Positions 11,753 through 27,214 of a stretch of DNA of 64,000 nucleotides are shown piece by piece (the stretch's first letter is position 1; the number at the start of each line of letters is the position of its first letter). The position numbers and the translations under genes are program-made. The notes under the pieces were generated by a model that saw only the letters and a list, made by a program, of their open reading frames with translations, did no database searches and was not told the DNA's origin. Source of the DNA: Asterias amurensis (Eukaryota > Echinodermata > Asteroidea > Forcipulatida > Asteriidae); assembly GCF_032118995.1 (NCBI RefSeq), contig NC_092651.1, positions 13,913,285 to 13,977,284 on the forward strand. Reading direction: 5' to 3'.

Positions 11753-13167
11753 GATTTGAAGCATTGCATGGTTGGAGTAATAACCAGGTGATGTTTGGGG
11801 TAGCACCATTTGTAAATCTCTTTTGAGTGATGTTGGTTCTCAACCAGTGGATGAAAACAGACAATTTCCTCAGAACACTATTCACAAGAGATTTTCACCT
11901 TGCACACACATCACCTGAAGAACCCATCAGAAGAAACATCAGCCATCAATGCTAATGATGTTGGAATTGTATTACACGATACTAAACTGCTTAAAAAAGT
12001 GCTAGAAAAATACAAGTGAGAATTAAAGCTTAACAGTTTTTTGATAATTAGTTATAATATAGAGAATACTTGTGACGTTCAACAACAACTTCTTGGTGTT
12101 ATGTTAACATTGACAGTTTAACCAAATTTATTTGGACTCGTTCATTGACAAATCAGAGAAAACCCACATGAATCACACAAGGCTACTTGTCAGGAATTTT
12201 ATCTTTGCAACTTTCTAAAATTTGTATTGAACATAGGTGTGTTTGTTTATAAGAAAAAATGTAAACCACTGAAGCAATTTGTAAATAAAACATTGTTTAT
12301 TCATTGGAAATATTCAACAATGTTTGATCCCTTTGTTTGTTTTTTTCGACTCCATTGATTTTGAGGCAGACTCATAGTTTTCCCCTGGCAAAAAGCCCAG
12401 TTACAGTGAACGCTCTGTTTTTCATGAAAGTTTTGCCACCAAAAAGTTTCCAACAAAAGAATTTTCTTAAAATAATTGAAAAAACACCCTATCAAGTCGG
12501 GTCTGGTCGTGGAAATGTAAGCATGTAAAATTGTTCAATAGGTATTGATTTTTGGGTAGTTAATAATATTGGTTATTCATTATTAACTCACTAAGGTTTC
12601 TTATCATCAATTGAGAAGGGAAAACACAAGGTTCCTGGCTACTATTCTCTTCTATAGACAAGCATTCAAATGAACATTCCACAGCAGTTTATAAGGTTGT
12701 TAAAACGTGATTCAATTAGGATCAAGATAAAAATGACCTTTCTTAGGCTCACATTGGACAGAAGTGTTAACGTCTAGTTTATTTAACGGTCCCAATGATT
12801 AGCGCCCTCTTACAGTTCGATAAACCAGGTACTCCATGACGTCATCATCACACAACCTCTCTTTGTGGGCGGTCACCCCGCATCTTCGATCGTGCCCAAG
12901 ATTTTCGCTTCCCGCTCGACCCCATGCTTTGCTGCTGCAGGAGGTATGGGGTAGATGTTTTTTTAACGGTCCCCTTGTATACCTCCCTCTACGGTCGTAC
13001 TAGTTTCAAACCACTACCCCCCCCCCCACCCTCGATGACGTCACATTCATAAAGACAAAACTTTATCCGGCGGCCGCCATTTAATTCCTCGGTTAAGGCA
13101 GCTAAAACTTGAAAATTAAGCTCTTTTTGACAGCTTTCAGAACTGACAGTTTGCTCATAATTGCCTT

Positions 13168-14559
13168 ATGGAAACAGGACAATGTGCTTTTGATATTAGG
13201 GTAAGTTACGATATGAAAAAATGTAACAGTTGTTTTTCTTTTGCCTAATTAGTAAAATAGGATGGTCATGATGATGATTGCCAATTAGTGAGTCACACAC
13301 CATGCATATGCACACTGCGCAAACAAATGGCAGGCTTATTTTGTGCTGCATCTTTTTCGTGAAAAAGAGCAGGTAGATATTTGAATTGCACGCTCATATC
13401 AATTTGAAGCCCCTACTGAACTGGGCAAAGTTTCACAAAGCTATTAAATTAAGCACAAAATACTGATTGACAAATTCCTTTGTTATTTTTAACCTACTAT
13501 TTTAATTACTTTTTAATTTAACTTAGAAGTTAAGTAACCTTAGATAAGCTTTGTTATTTTTTATACTTTCCTTTATTTATAAAATAAAAACCAAGGCCCA
13601 ACCTGAGCTGAGTGGGGCTCACACACAGTCACAGCCACACACATAACAATGATTTTAAACTATCATCAACCATGTCAACAGCTCTCCATTGCATTGATTG
13701 TTACCTAGTAAGTTTTTATGCTAACAATTATTTTGAGTAATTGGCATTAGTCATTATAGTGTCAACTGGCTTTGAATAGAGTGATTTTTTTTTATAATTT
13801 TACTTTACATTTGAAAATGTTTAAACCACAATCTCATTGACCTAACTTGTCCTATAATATTAAAATTGTATAATATTGTCAATCTTTAGTAATACAAATT
13901 AAAATTCCAGACGCCTGTCCATAATCACTCAGTCTCTTTTTGTCACTTTCCTTTCAATATCCACATGCTTTCCCTGTTTTGCATTTATATTACTAAAGAA
14001 ATAGTTTTTTTTTCAATTTACACTAATTTACAGATACTGTTCAGACAGTGAGGACATCTCTGGACTTTACATGGGAAACTAGTGACAAGGAGCCAAGATT
14101 CATTAAAAGTTCAAGACCAGCAAAGGTAATATTGATGTTTCAAGTTATAAAAATTGTTAAAACCTTCGGACAGTGTGAAAATGTTGTAAACTTTAATACA
14201 CGATTACTTTGTTCAGTAGGATTATTTTTCAATGAGTCAAACTACAGGAGAAAGGGGCTGAAATTCAATTTTACAAAGGCTACTTTAGAAAACAATAAAT
14301 TATGAAAAGGGGACATAGAAAAGGGTAACCTACTAAGGTTGTGTTTTCAAGCTCAATAACCAATTCTCAAGAAAAATACAAATTAAAAGTACTTCTATTA
14401 ATCAAGAGTTTAAGGGGTATCCATTTATTTGTTGATCATAAATTAACCTTTCACTCATTTTTTTGTTAATCGGAAATTAACCTCTCAATCAATTTTTTTG
14501 TTTATTTTCTCACTCTGCAGGCAATGTTTCGTAAACAAGGGACAAGAACTCATCAGTAG
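13168..14559 (+). CDS. Array gene copy 5
   Basis: Exons 13168-13200, 14045-14125 and 14521-14559, poly(A) signal 15091. Marker state N*: GGCAGC in place of GGCGGC upstream of the ATG, GAAAAAATG instead of GAAGAAATG after the exon 1 donor, a longer T-run before exon 2 (877 bp from ATG to exon 2), and AATTTTACAAAGG in intron 2. The same combination recurs only in copy 12. Confidence 0.4.
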
Positions 14560-15975
14560 GATTTGAAGCATTGCATGGTTGGAGTAATAACCAGGTGATG
14601 TTTGGGGTAGCACCATTTGTAAATCTCTTTTGAGTGATGTTGGTTCTCAACCAGTGGATGAAAACAGACAATTTCCTCAGAACACTATTCACAAGAGATT
14701 TTCACCTTGCACACACATCACCTGAAGAACCCATCAGAAGAAACATCAGCCATCAATGCTAATGATGTTGGAATTGTATTACACGATACTAAACTGCTTA
14801 AAAAAGTGCTAGAAAAATACAAGTGAGAATTAAAGCTTAACAGTTTTTTGACAATTAGTTATAATATAGAGAATACTTGTGACGTTCAACAACAACTTCT
14901 TGGTGTTATGTTAACATTGACAGTTTAACCAAATTTATTTGGACTCGTTCATTGACAAATCAGAGAAAACCCACATGACTCACACAAGGCTACTTGTCAG
15001 GAATTTTATCTTTGCAACTTTCTAAAATTTGTATTGAACATTGGTGTGTTTGTTTATAAGAAAAAATGTAAACCACTGAAGCAATTTGTAAATAAAACAT
15101 TGTTTATTCATTGGAAATATTCAACAATGTTTGATCCCTTTGTTTGTTTTTTTCGACTCCATTGATTTTGAGGCAGACTCATAATTTTCCCCTGGCAAAA
15201 AGCCCAGTTACAATGAACGCTCTGTTTTTCATGAAAGTTTTGCCACCAAAAAGTTTCCAACAAAAGAATTTTCTTAAAATAATTGAAAAAACACCCTATC
15301 AAGTCGGGTCTGGTCGTGGAAATGTAAGCATGTAAAATTGTTCAATAGGTATTGATTTTTGGGTAGTTAATAATATTGGTTATTCATTATTAACTCACTA
15401 AGGTTTCTTATCATCAATTGAGAAGGGAAAACACAAGGTTCCTGGCTACTATTCTCTTCTATAGACAAGCATTCAAATGAACATTCCACAGCAGTTTATA
15501 AGGTTGTTAAAACGTGATTCAATTAGGATCAAGATAAAAATGACCTTTCTTAGGCTCATATTGGACAGAAGTGTATAACGTCTAGTTTATTAACGGTCCC
15601 AATGATTAGCGCCCTCTTACAGTTCGATAAACCAGGTACTCCATGACGTCATCATCACACAACCTCTCTTTGTGGGCGGTCACCCCGCATCTTCGATCGT
15701 GCCCAAGATTTTCGCTTCCCGCTCGACCCCATGCTTTGCTGCTGCAGGAGGTATGGGGTAGATGTTTTTTTAACGGTCCCCTTGTATACCTCCCTCTACG
15801 GTCGTACTAGTTTCAAACCACTACCCCCCCCCCCCACCCTCGATGACGTCACATTCATAAAGACAAAACTTCATCCGGCGGCCGCCATTTAATTCCTCGG
15901 TTAAGGCGGCTAAAACTTGAAAATTAAGCTCTTTTTGACAGCTTTCAGAACTGACAGTTTGCTCATAATTGCCTT

Positions 15976-17371
15976 ATGGAAACAGGACAATGTGCTTTTG
16001 ATATTAGGGTAAGTTACGATATGAAGAAATGTAACAGTTGTTTTTCTTTTGCCTAATTAGTAAAATAGGATGGTCATGATAATTGCCAATTAGTGAGTCA
16101 CACAGTCACACCATGCATATGCACACTGCGCAAACAAATGGCAGGCTTATTTTGTGCTGCATCTTTTTCGTTAAAAAGGGCAGGTAGATATTTGAATTGT
16201 ACGCTCATATCAATTTGAAGCCCCTACTGAACTGGGCAAAGTTTCACAAAGCTATTAAATTAAGCACAAAATACTGATTGACAAATTCCTTTGTTATTTT
16301 TAACCTACTATTTTAATTACTTTTTAATTTAACTTAGAAGTTAAGTAACCTTAGATAAGCTTTGTTATTTTTTATACTTTCCTTTATTTATAAAATAAAA
16401 ACCAAGGCCCAAGCTGAGCTGAGTGGGGCTCACACACAGTCACAGCCACACACATAACAATGATTTTAAACTATCATCAACCATGTCAACAGCTCCCCAT
16501 TGCATTGATTGTTACCTAGTAAGTTTTTATGCGAACAATTATTTTGAGTAATTGGCATCAGTCATTATAGTGTCAACTGGCTTTGAATAGAGTGATTTTT
16601 TTTTATAATTTTACTTTACATTTGAAAATGTTTAAACCACAATCTCATTGACCTAACTTGTCCTATAATATTAAAATTGTATAATATTGTCAATCTTTAG
16701 TAATACAAATTAAAATTCCAGACGCCTGTCCATAATCACTCAGTCTCTTTTTGTCACTTTCCTTTCAATATCCACATGCTTTCCCTGTTTTGCATTTATA
16801 TTACTAAAGAAATAGTTGTTTTTTTCAATTTACACTAATTTACAGATACTGTTCAGACAGTGAGGACATCTCTGGACTTTACATGGGAAACTAGTGACAA
16901 GGAGCCAAGATTCATTAAAAGTTCAAGACCAGCAAAGGTAATATTGATGTTTCAAGTTATAAAAATTGTTAAAACCTTCGGACAGTGTGAAAATGTTGTA
17001 AACTTTAATACACGATTACTTTGTTCAGTAGGATTATTTTTCAATGAGTCAAACTACAGGAGAAAGGGGCTGAAATTCAATTCACAAAGGCTACTTTAGA
17101 AAACAATAAATTATGAAAAGGGGACATAGAAAAGGGTAACCTACTAAGGTTGTGTTTTCAAGCTCAATAACCAATTCTCAAGAAAAATACAAATTAAAAG
17201 TACTTCTATTAATCAAGAGTTTAAGGGGGTATCCATTTATTTGTTGATCATAAATTAACCTTTCACTCATTTTTTTGTTAATCGGAAATTAACCTCTCAA
17301 TCAATTTTTTTGTTTATTTTCTCACTCTGCAGGCAATGTTTCGTAAACAAGGGACAAGAACTCATCAGTAG
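15976..17371 (+). CDS. Array gene copy 6
   Basis: Exons 15976-16008, 16857-16937 and 17333-17371, poly(A) signal 17903. Marker state S: GATAATTGCC with a CACAGTCACACC duplication, TTCGTTAAAAAGGGCAG, GCCCAAGCTGAG, AGCTCCCC, ATGCGAAC and GGCATCAG, giving 881 bp from ATG to exon 2. It shares all of these with copy 9. Confidence 0.4.
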
Positions 17372-18790
17372 GATTTGAAGCATTGCATGGTTGGAGTAAT
17401 AACCAGGTGATGTTTGGGGTAGCACCATTTGTAAATCTCTTTTGAGTGATGTTGGTTCTCAACCAGTGGATGAAAACAGACAATTTCCTCAGAACACTAT
17501 TCACAAGAGATTTTCACCTTGCACACACATCACCTGAAGAACCCATCAGAAGAAACATCAGCCATCAATGCTAATGATGTTGGAATTGTATTACACGATA
17601 CTAAACTGCTTAAAAAAGTGCTAGAAAAATACAAGTGAGAATTAAAGCTTAACAGTTTTTTGACAATTAGTTATAATATAGAGAATACTTGTGACGTTCA
17701 ACAACAACTTCTTGGTGTTATGTTAACATTGACAGTTTAACCAAATTTATTTGGACTCGTTCATTGACAAATCAGAGAAAACCCACATGAATCACACAAG
17801 GCTACTTGTCAGGAATTTTATCTTTGCAACTTTCTAAAATTTGTATTGAACATTGGTGTGTTTGTTTATAAGAAAAAATGTAAACCACTGAAGCAATTTG
17901 TAAATAAAACATTGTTTATTCATTGGAAATATTCAACAATGTTTGATCCCTTTGTTTGTTTTTTTCGACTCCATTGATTTTGAGGCAGACTCATAATTTT
18001 CCCCTGGCAAAAAGCCCAGTTACAGTGAACGCTCTGTTTTTCATGAAAGTTTTGCCACCAAAAAGTTTCCAACAAAAGAATTTTCTTAAAATAATTGAAA
18101 AAACACCCTATCAAGTCGGGTCTGGTCGTGGAAATGTAAGCATGTAAAATTGTTCAATAGGTATTGATTTTTGGGTAGTTAATAATATTGGTTATTCATT
18201 ATTAACTCACTAAGGTTTCTTATCATCAATTGAGAAGGGAAAACACAAGGTTCCTGGCTACTATTCTCTTCTATAGACAAGCATTCAAATGAACATTCCA
18301 CAGCAGTTTATAAGGTTGTTAAAACGTGATTCAATTAGGATCAAGATAAAAATGACCTTTCTTAGGCTCACATTGGACAGAAGTGTATAACGTCTAGTTT
18401 ATTTAACGGTCCCAATGATTAGCGCCCTCTTACAGTTCGATAAACCAGGTACTCCATGACGTCATCATCACACAACCTCTCTTTGTGGGCGGTCACCCCG
18501 CATCTTCGATCGTGCCCAAGATTTTCGCTTCCCGCTCGACCCCATGCTTTGCTGCTGCAGGAGGTATGGGGTAGATGTTTTTTTAACGGTCCCCTTGTAT
18601 ACCTCCCTCTACGGTCGTACTAGTTTCAAACCACTACCCCCCCCCCCCCCACCCTCGATGACGTCACATTCATAAAGACAAAACTTTATCCGGCGGCCGC
18701 CATTTAATTCCTCGGTTAAGGCGGCTAAAACTTGAAAATTAAGCTCTTTTTGACAGCTTTCAGAACTGACAGTTTGCTCATAATTGCCTT

Positions 18791-20183
18791 ATGGAAACAG
18801 GACAATGTGCTTTTGATATTAGGGTAAGTTACGATATGAAGAAATGTAACAGTTGTTTTTCTTTTGCCTAATTAGTAAAATAGGATGGTCATGATGATGA
18901 TTGCCAATTAGTGAGTCACACACCATGCATATGCACACTGCGCAAACAAATGGCAGGCTTATTTTGTGCTGCATCGTTTTCGTGAAAAAGAGCAGGTAGA
19001 TATTTGAATTGCACGCTCATATCAATTTGAAGCCCCTACTGAACTGGGCAAAGTTTCACAAAGCTATTAAATTAAGCACAAAATACTGATTGACAAATTC
19101 CTTTGTTATTTTTAACCTACTATTTTAATTACTTTTTAATTTAACTTAGAAGTTAAGTAACCTTAGATAAGCTTTGTTATTTTTTATACTTTCCTTTATT
19201 TATAAAATAAAAACCAAGGCCCAACCTGAGCTGAGTGGGGCTCACACACAGTCACAGCCACACACATAACAATGATTTTAAACTATCATCAACCATGTCA
19301 ACAGCTCTCCATTGCATTGATTGTTACCTAGTAAGTTTTTATGCTAACAATTATTTTGAGTAATTGGCATTAGTCATTATAGTGTCAACTGGCTTTGAAT
19401 AGAGTGATTTTTTTTAATAATTTTACTTTACATTTGAAAATGTTTAAACCACAATCTCATTGACCTAACTTGTCCTATAATATTAAAATTGTATAATATT
19501 GTCAATCTTTAGTAATACAAATTAAAATTCCAGACGCCTGTCCATAATCACTCAGTCTCTTTTTGTCACTTTCCTTTCAATATCCACATGCTTTCCCTGT
19601 TTTGCATTTATATTACTGAAGAAATAGTTGTTTTTTTCAATTTACACTAATTTACAGATACTGTTCAGACAGTGAGGACATCTCTGGACTTTACATGGGA
19701 AACTAGTGACAAGGAGCCAAGATTCATTAAAAGTTCAAGACCAGCAAAGGTAATATTGATGTTTCAAGTTATAAAAATTGTTAAAACCTTCGGACAGTGT
19801 GAAAATGTTGTAAACTTTAATACACGATTACTTTGTTCAGTAGGATTATTTTTCAATGAGTCAAACTACAGGAGAAAGGGGCTGAAATTCAATTCACAAA
19901 GGCTACTTTAGAAAACAATAAATTATGAAAAGGGGACATAGAAAAGGGTAACCTACTAAGGTTGTGTTTTCAAGCTCAATAACCAATTCTCAAGAAAAAT
20001 ACAAATTAAAAGTACTTCTATTAATCAAGAGTTTAAGGGGGTATCCATTTATTTGTTGATCATAAATTAACCTTTCACTCATTTTTTTGTTAATCGGAAA
20101 TTGACCTCTCAATCAATTTTTTTGTTTATTTTCTCACTCTGCAGGCAATGTTTCGTAAACAAGGGACAAGAACTCATCAGTAG
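18791..20183 (+). CDS. Array gene copy 7
   Basis: Exons 18791-18823, 19669-19749 and 20145-20183, poly(A) signal 20715. Intron state N (878 bp). A private ATTACTGAAG replaces ATTACTAAAG just upstream of exon 2. The coding parts match the consensus. Confidence 0.4.
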
Positions 20184-21597
20184 GATTTGAAGCATTGCAT
20201 GGTTGGAGTAATAACCAGGTGATGTTTGGGGTAGCACCATTTGTAAATCTCTTTTGAGTGATGTTGAACCTCAACCAGTGGATGAAAACAGACAATTTCC
20301 TCAGAACACTATTCACAAGAGATTTTCACCTTGCACACACATCACCTGAAGAACCCATCAGAAGAAACATCAGCCATCAATGCTAATGATGTTGGAATTG
20401 TATTACACGATACTAAACTGCTTAAAAAAGTGCTAGAAAAATACAAGTGAGAATTAAAGCTTAACAGTTTTTTGATAATTAGTTATAATATAGAGAATAC
20501 TTGTGACGTTCAACAACAACTTCTTGGTGTTATGTTAACATTGACAGTTTAACCAAATTTATTTGGACTCGTTCATTGACAAATCAGAGAAAACCCACAT
20601 GAATCACACAAGGCTACTTGTCAGGAATTTTATCTTTGCAACTTTCTAAAATTTGTATTGAACATAGGTGTGTTTGTTTATAAGAAAAAATGTAAACCAC
20701 TGAAGCAATTTGTAAATAAAACATTGTTTATTCATTGGAAATATTCAACAATGTTTGATCCCTTTGTTTGTTTTTTTCGACTCCATTGATTTTGAGGCAG
20801 ACTCATAGTTTTCCCCTGGCAAAAAGCCCAGTTACAGTGAACGCTCTGTTTTTCATGAAAGTTTTGCAACCAAAAAGTTTCCAACAAAAGAATTTTCTTA
20901 AAATAATTGAAAAAACACCCTATCAAGTCGGGTCTGGTCGTGGAAATGTAAGCATGTAAAATTGTTCAATAGGTATTGATTTTTGGGTAGTTAATAATAT
21001 TGGTTATTCATTATTAACTCACTAAGGTTTCTTATCATCAATTGAGAAGGGAAAACACAAGGTTCCTGGCTACTATTCTCTTCTATAGACAAGCATTCAA
21101 ATGAACATTCCACAGCAGTTTATAAGGTTGTTAAAACGTGATTCAATTAGGATCAAGATAAAAATGACCTTTCTTAGGCTCATATTGGACAGAAGTGTTA
21201 ACGTCTAGTTTATTTAACGGTCCCAATGATTAGCGCCCTCTTACAGTTCGATAAACCAGGTACTCCATGACGTCATCATCACACAACCTCTCTTTGTGGG
21301 CGGTCACCCCGCATCTTCGATCGTGCCCAGGATTTTCGCTTCCCGCTCGACCCCATGCTTTGCTGCTGCAGGAGGTATGGGGTAGATGTTTTTTTAACGG
21401 TCCCCTTGTATACCTCCCTCTACGGTCGTACTAGTTTCAAACCACTACCCCCCCCCCCCCCTCGATGACGTCACATTCATAAAGACAAAACTTTATCCGG
21501 CGGCCGCCATTTAATTCCTCGGTTAAGGCGGCTAAAACTTGAAAATTAAGCTCTTTTTGACAGCTTTCAGAACTGACAGTTTGCTCATAATTGCCTT

Positions 21598-22984
21598 ATG
21601 GAAACAGGACAATGTGCTTTTGATATTAGGGTAAGTTACGATATGAAGAAATGTAACAGTTGTTTTTCTTTTGCCTAATTAGTAAAATAGGATGGTCATG
21701 ATGATGATTGCCAATTAGTGAGTCACACACCATGCATATGCACACTGCGCAAACAAATGGCAGGCTTATTTTGTGCTGCATCGTTTTCGTGAAAAAGAGC
21801 AGGTAGATATTTGAATTGCACGCTCATATCAATTTGAAGCCCCTACTGAACTGGGCAAAGTTTCACAAAGCTATTAAATTAAGCACAAAATACTGATTGA
21901 CAAATTCCTTTGTTATTTTTAACCTACTATTTTAATTACTTTTTAATTTAACTTAGAAGTTAAGTAACCTTAGATAAGCTTTGTTATTTTTTATACTTTC
22001 CTTTATTTATAAAATAAAAACCAAGGCTGAGCTGAGTGGGGCTCACACACAGTCACAGCCACACACATAACAATGATTTTAAACTATCATCAACCATGTC
22101 AACAGCTCTCCATTGCATTGATTGTTACCTAGTAAGTTTTTATGCTAACAATTATTTTGAGTAATTGGCATTAGTCATTATAGTGTCAACTGGCTTTGAA
22201 TAGAGTGATTTTTTTTAATAATTTTACTTTACATTTGAAAATGTTTAAACCACAATCTCATTGACCTAACTTGTCCTATAATATTAAAATTGTATAATAT
22301 TGTCAATCTTTAGTAATACAAATTAAAATTCCAGACGCCTGTCCATAATCACTCAGTCTCTTTTTGTCACTTTCCTTTCAATATCCACATGCTTTCCCTG
22401 TTTTGCATTTATATTACTAAAGAAATAGTTGTTTTTTTCAATTTACACTAATTTACAGATACTGTTCAGACAGTGAGGACATCTCTGGACTTTACATGGG
22501 AAACTAGTGACAAGGAGCCAATATTCATTAAAAGTTCAAGACCAGCAAAGGTAATATTGATGTTTCAAGTTATAAAAATTGTTAAAACCTTCGGACAGTG
22601 TGAAAATGTTGTAAACTTTAATACACGATTACTTTGTTCAGTAGGATTATTTTTCAATGAGTCAAACTACAGGAGAAAGGGGCTGAAATTCAATTCACAA
22701 AGGCTACTTTAGAAAACAATAAATTATGAAAAGGGGACATAGAAAAGGGTAACCTACTAAGGTTGTGTTTTCAAGCTCAATAACCAATTCTCAAGAAAAA
22801 TACAAATTAAAAGTACTTCTATTAATCAAGAGTTTAAGGGGGTATCCATTTATTTGTTGATCATAAATTAACCTTTCACTCATTTTTTTGTTAATCGGAA
22901 ATTGACCTCTCAATCAATTTTTTTGTTTATTTTCTCACTCTGCAGGCAATGTTTCGTAAACAAGGGACAAGAACTCATCAGTAG
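21598..22984 (+). CDS. Array gene copy 8, one amino-acid change in exon 2
   Basis: Exons 21598-21630, 22470-22550 and 22946-22984, poly(A) signal 23516. This is the only copy I noted with a change in the coding exons: AATATTC instead of AAGATTC in exon 2, replacing Arg by Ile (KEPIF for KEPRF). Intron state D (872 bp). The C-tract before the second CRE runs directly into CTCGATGACGTC, having lost the usual ACCC. Confidence 0.4.
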
Positions 22985-24401
22985 GATTTGAAGCATTGCA
23001 TGGTTGGAGTAATAACCAGGTGATGTTTGGGGTAGCACCATTTGTAAATCTCTTTTGAGTGATGTTGAACCTCAACCAGTGGATGAAAACAGACAATTTC
23101 CTCAGAACACTATTCACAAGAGATTTTCACCTTGCACACACATCACCTGAAGAACCCATCAGAAGAAACATCAGCCATCAATGCTAATGATGTTGGAATT
23201 GTATTACACGATACTAAACTGCTTAAAAAAGTGCTAGAAAAATACAAGTGAGAATTAAAGCTTAACAGTTTTTTGACAATTAGTTATAATATAGAGAATA
23301 CTTGTGACGTTCAACAACAACTTCTTGGTGTTATGTTAACATTGACAGTTTAACCAAATTTATTTGGACTCGTTCATTGACAAATCAGAGAAAACCCACA
23401 TGACTCACACAAGGCTACTTGTCAGGAATTTTATCTTTGCAACTTTCTAAAATTTGTATTGAACATTGGTGTGTTTGTTTATAAGAAAAAATGTAAACCA
23501 CTGAAGCAATTTGTAAATAAAACATTGTTTATTCATTGGAAATATTCAACAATGTTTGATCCCTTTGTTTGTTTTTTTCGACTCCATTGATTTTGAGGCA
23601 GACTCATAATTTTCCCCTGGCAAAAAGCCCAGTTACAATGAACGCTCTGTTTTTCATGAAAGTTTTGCCACCAAAAAGTTTCCAACAAAAGAATTTTCTT
23701 AAAATAATTGAAAAAACACCCTATCAAGTCGGGTCTGGTCGTGGAAATGTAAGCATGTAAAATTGTTCAATAGGTATTGATTTTTGGGTAGTTAATAATA
23801 TTGGTTATTCATTATTAACTCACTAAGGTTTCTTATCATCAATTGAGAAGGGAAAACACAAGGTTCCTGGCTACTATTCTCTTCTATAGACAAGCATTCA
23901 AATGAACATTCCACAGCAGTTTATAAGGTTGTTAAAACGTGATTCAATTAGGATCAAGATAAAAATGACCTTTCTTAGGCTCATATTGGACAGAAGTGTA
24001 TAACGTCTAGTTTATTAACGGTCCCAATGATTAGCGCCCTCTTACAGTTCGATAAACCAGGTACTCCATGACGTCATCATCACACAACCTCTCTTTGTGG
24101 GCGGTCACCCCGCATCTTCGATCGTGCCCAAGATTTTCGCTTCCCGCTCGACCCCATGCTTTGCTGCTGCAGGAGGTATGGGGTAGATGTTTTTTTAACG
24201 GTCCCCTTGTATACCTCCCTCTACGGTCGTACTAGTTTCAAACCACTACCCCCCCCCCCCCACCCTCGATGACGTCACATTCATAAAGACAAAACTTCAT
24301 CCGGCGGCCGCCATTTAATTCCTCGGTTAAGGCGGCTAAAACTTGAAAATTAAGCTCTTTTTGACAGCTTTCAGAACTGACAGTTTGCTCATAATTGCCT
24401 T

Positions 24402-25797
24402 ATGGAAACAGGACAATGTGCTTTTGATATTAGGGTAAGTTACGATATGAAGAAATGTAACAGTTGTTTTTCTTTTGCCTAATTAGTAAAATAGGATGGT
24501 CATGATAATTGCCAATTAGTGAGTCACACAGTCACACCATGCATATGCACACTGCGCAAACAAATGGCAGGCTTATTTTGTGCTGCATCTTTTTCGTTAA
24601 AAAGGGCAGGTAGATATTTGAATTGTACGCTCATATCAATTTGAAGCCCCTACTGAACTGGGCAAAGTTTCACAAAGCTATTAAATTAAGCACAAAATAC
24701 TGATTGACAAATTCCTTTGTTATTTTTAACCTACTATTTTAATTACTTTTTAATTTAACTTAGAAGTTAAGTAACCTTAGATAAGCTTTGTTATTTTTTA
24801 TACTTTCCTTTATTTATAAAATAAAAACCAAGGCCCAAGCTGAGCTGAGTGGGGCTCACACACAGTCACAGCCACACACATAACAATGATTTTAAACTAT
24901 CATCAACCATGTCAACAGCTCCCCATTGCATTGATTGTTACCTAGTAAGTTTTTATGCGAACAATTATTTTGAGTAATTGGCATCAGTCATTATAGTGTC
25001 AACTGGCTTTGAATAGAGTGATTTTTTTTTATAATTTTACTTTACATTTGAAAATGTTTAAACCACAATCTCATTGACCTAACTTGTCCTATAATATTAA
25101 AATTGTATAATATTGTCAATCTTTAGTAATACAAATTAAAATTCCAGACGCCTGTCCATAATCACTCAGTCTCTTTTTGTCACTTTCCTTTCAATATCCA
25201 CATGCTTTCCCTGTTTTGCATTTATATTACTAAAGAAATAGTTGTTTTTTTCAATTTACACTAATTTACAGATACTGTTCAGACAGTGAGGACATCTCTG
25301 GACTTTACATGGGAAACTAGTGACAAGGAGCCAAGATTCATTAAAAGTTCAAGACCAGCAAAGGTAATATTGATGTTTCAAGTTATAAAAATTGTTAAAA
25401 CCTTCGGACAGTGTGAAAATGTTGTAAACTTTAATACACGATTACTTTGTTCAGTAGGATTATTTTTCAATGAGTCAAACTACAGGAGAAAGGGGCTGAA
25501 ATTCAATTCACAAAGGCTACTTTAGAAAACAATAAATTATGAAAAGGGGACATAGAAAAGGGTAACCTACTAAGGTTGTGTTTTCAAGCTCAATAACCAA
25601 TTCTCAAGAAAAATACAAATTAAAAGTACTTCTATTAATCAAGAGTTTAAGGGGGTATCCATTTATTTGTTGATCATAAATTAACCTTTCACTCATTTTT
25701 TTGTTAATCGGAAATTAACCTCTCAATCAATTTTTTTGTTTATTTTCTCACTCTGCAGGCAATGTTTCGTAAACAAGGGACAAGAACTCATCAGTAG
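24402..25797 (+). CDS. Array gene copy 9
   Basis: Exons 24402-24434, 25283-25363 and 25759-25797, poly(A) signal 26329. State S, sharing the full set of S markers with copy 6 at a distance of 8426 bp. Confidence 0.4.
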
Positions 25798-27214
25798 GAT
25801 TTGAAGCATTGCATGGTTGGAGTAATAACCAGGTGATGTTTGGGGTAGCACCATTTGTAAATCTCTTTTGAGTGATGTTGGTTCTCAACCAGTGGATGAA
25901 AACAGACAATTTCCTCAGAACACTATTCACAAGAGATTTTCACCTTGCACACACATCACCTGAAGAACCCATCAGAAGAAACATCAGCCATCAATGCTAA
26001 TGATGTTGGAATTGTATTACACGATACTAAACTGCTTAAAAAAGTGCTAGAAAAATACAAGTGAGAATTAAAGCTTAACAGTTTTTTGACAATTAGTTAT
26101 AATATAGAGAATACTTGTGACGTTCAACAACAACTTCTTGGTGTTATGTTAACATTGACAGTTTAACCAAATTTATTTGGACTCGTTCATTGACAAATCA
26201 GAGAAAACCCACATGAATCACACAAGGCTACTTGTCAGGAATTTTATCTTTGCAACTTTCTAAAATTTGTATTGAACATTGGTGTGTTTGTTTATAAGAA
26301 AAAATGTAAACCACTGAAGCAATTTGTAAATAAAACATTGTTTATTCATTGGAAATATTCAACAATGTTTGATCCCTTTGTTTGTTTTTTTCGACTCCAT
26401 TGATTTTGAGGCAGACTCATAATTTTCCCCTGGCAAAAAGCCCAGTTACAGTGAACGCTCTGTTTTTCATGAAAGTTTTGCCACCAAAAAGTTTCCAACA
26501 AAAGAATTTTCTTAAAATAATTGAAAAAACACCCTATCAAGTCGGGTCTGGTCGTGGAAATGTAAGCATGTAAAATTGTTCAATAGGTATTGATTTTTGG
26601 GTAGTTAATAATATTGGTTATTCATTATTAACTCACTAAGGTTTCTTATCATCAATTGAGAAGGGAAAACACAAGGTTCCTGGCTACTATTCTCTTCTAT
26701 AGACAAGCATTCAAATGAACATTCCACAGCAGTTTATAAGGTTGTTAAAACGTGATTCAATTAGGATCAAGATAAAAATGACCTTTCTTAGGCTCACATT
26801 GGACAGAAGTGTATAACGTCTAGTTTATTTAACGGTCCCAATGATTAGCGCCCTCTTACAGTTCGATAAACCAGGTACTCCATGACGTCATCATCACACA
26901 ACCTCTCTTTGTGGGCGGTCACCCCGCATCTTCGATCGTGCCCAAGATTTTCGCTTCCCGCTCGACCCCATGCTTTGCTGCTGCAGGAGGTATGGGGTAG
27001 ATGTTTTTTTAACGGTCCCCTTGTATACCTCCCTCTACGGTCGTACTAGTTTCAAACCACTACCCCCCCCCCCCACCCTCGATGACGTCACATTCATAAA
27101 GACAAAACTTTATCCGGCGGCCGCCATTTAATTCCTCGGTTAAGGCGGCTAAAACTTGAAAATTAAGCTCTTTTTGACAGCTTTCAGAACTGACAGTTTG
27201 CTCATAATTGCCTT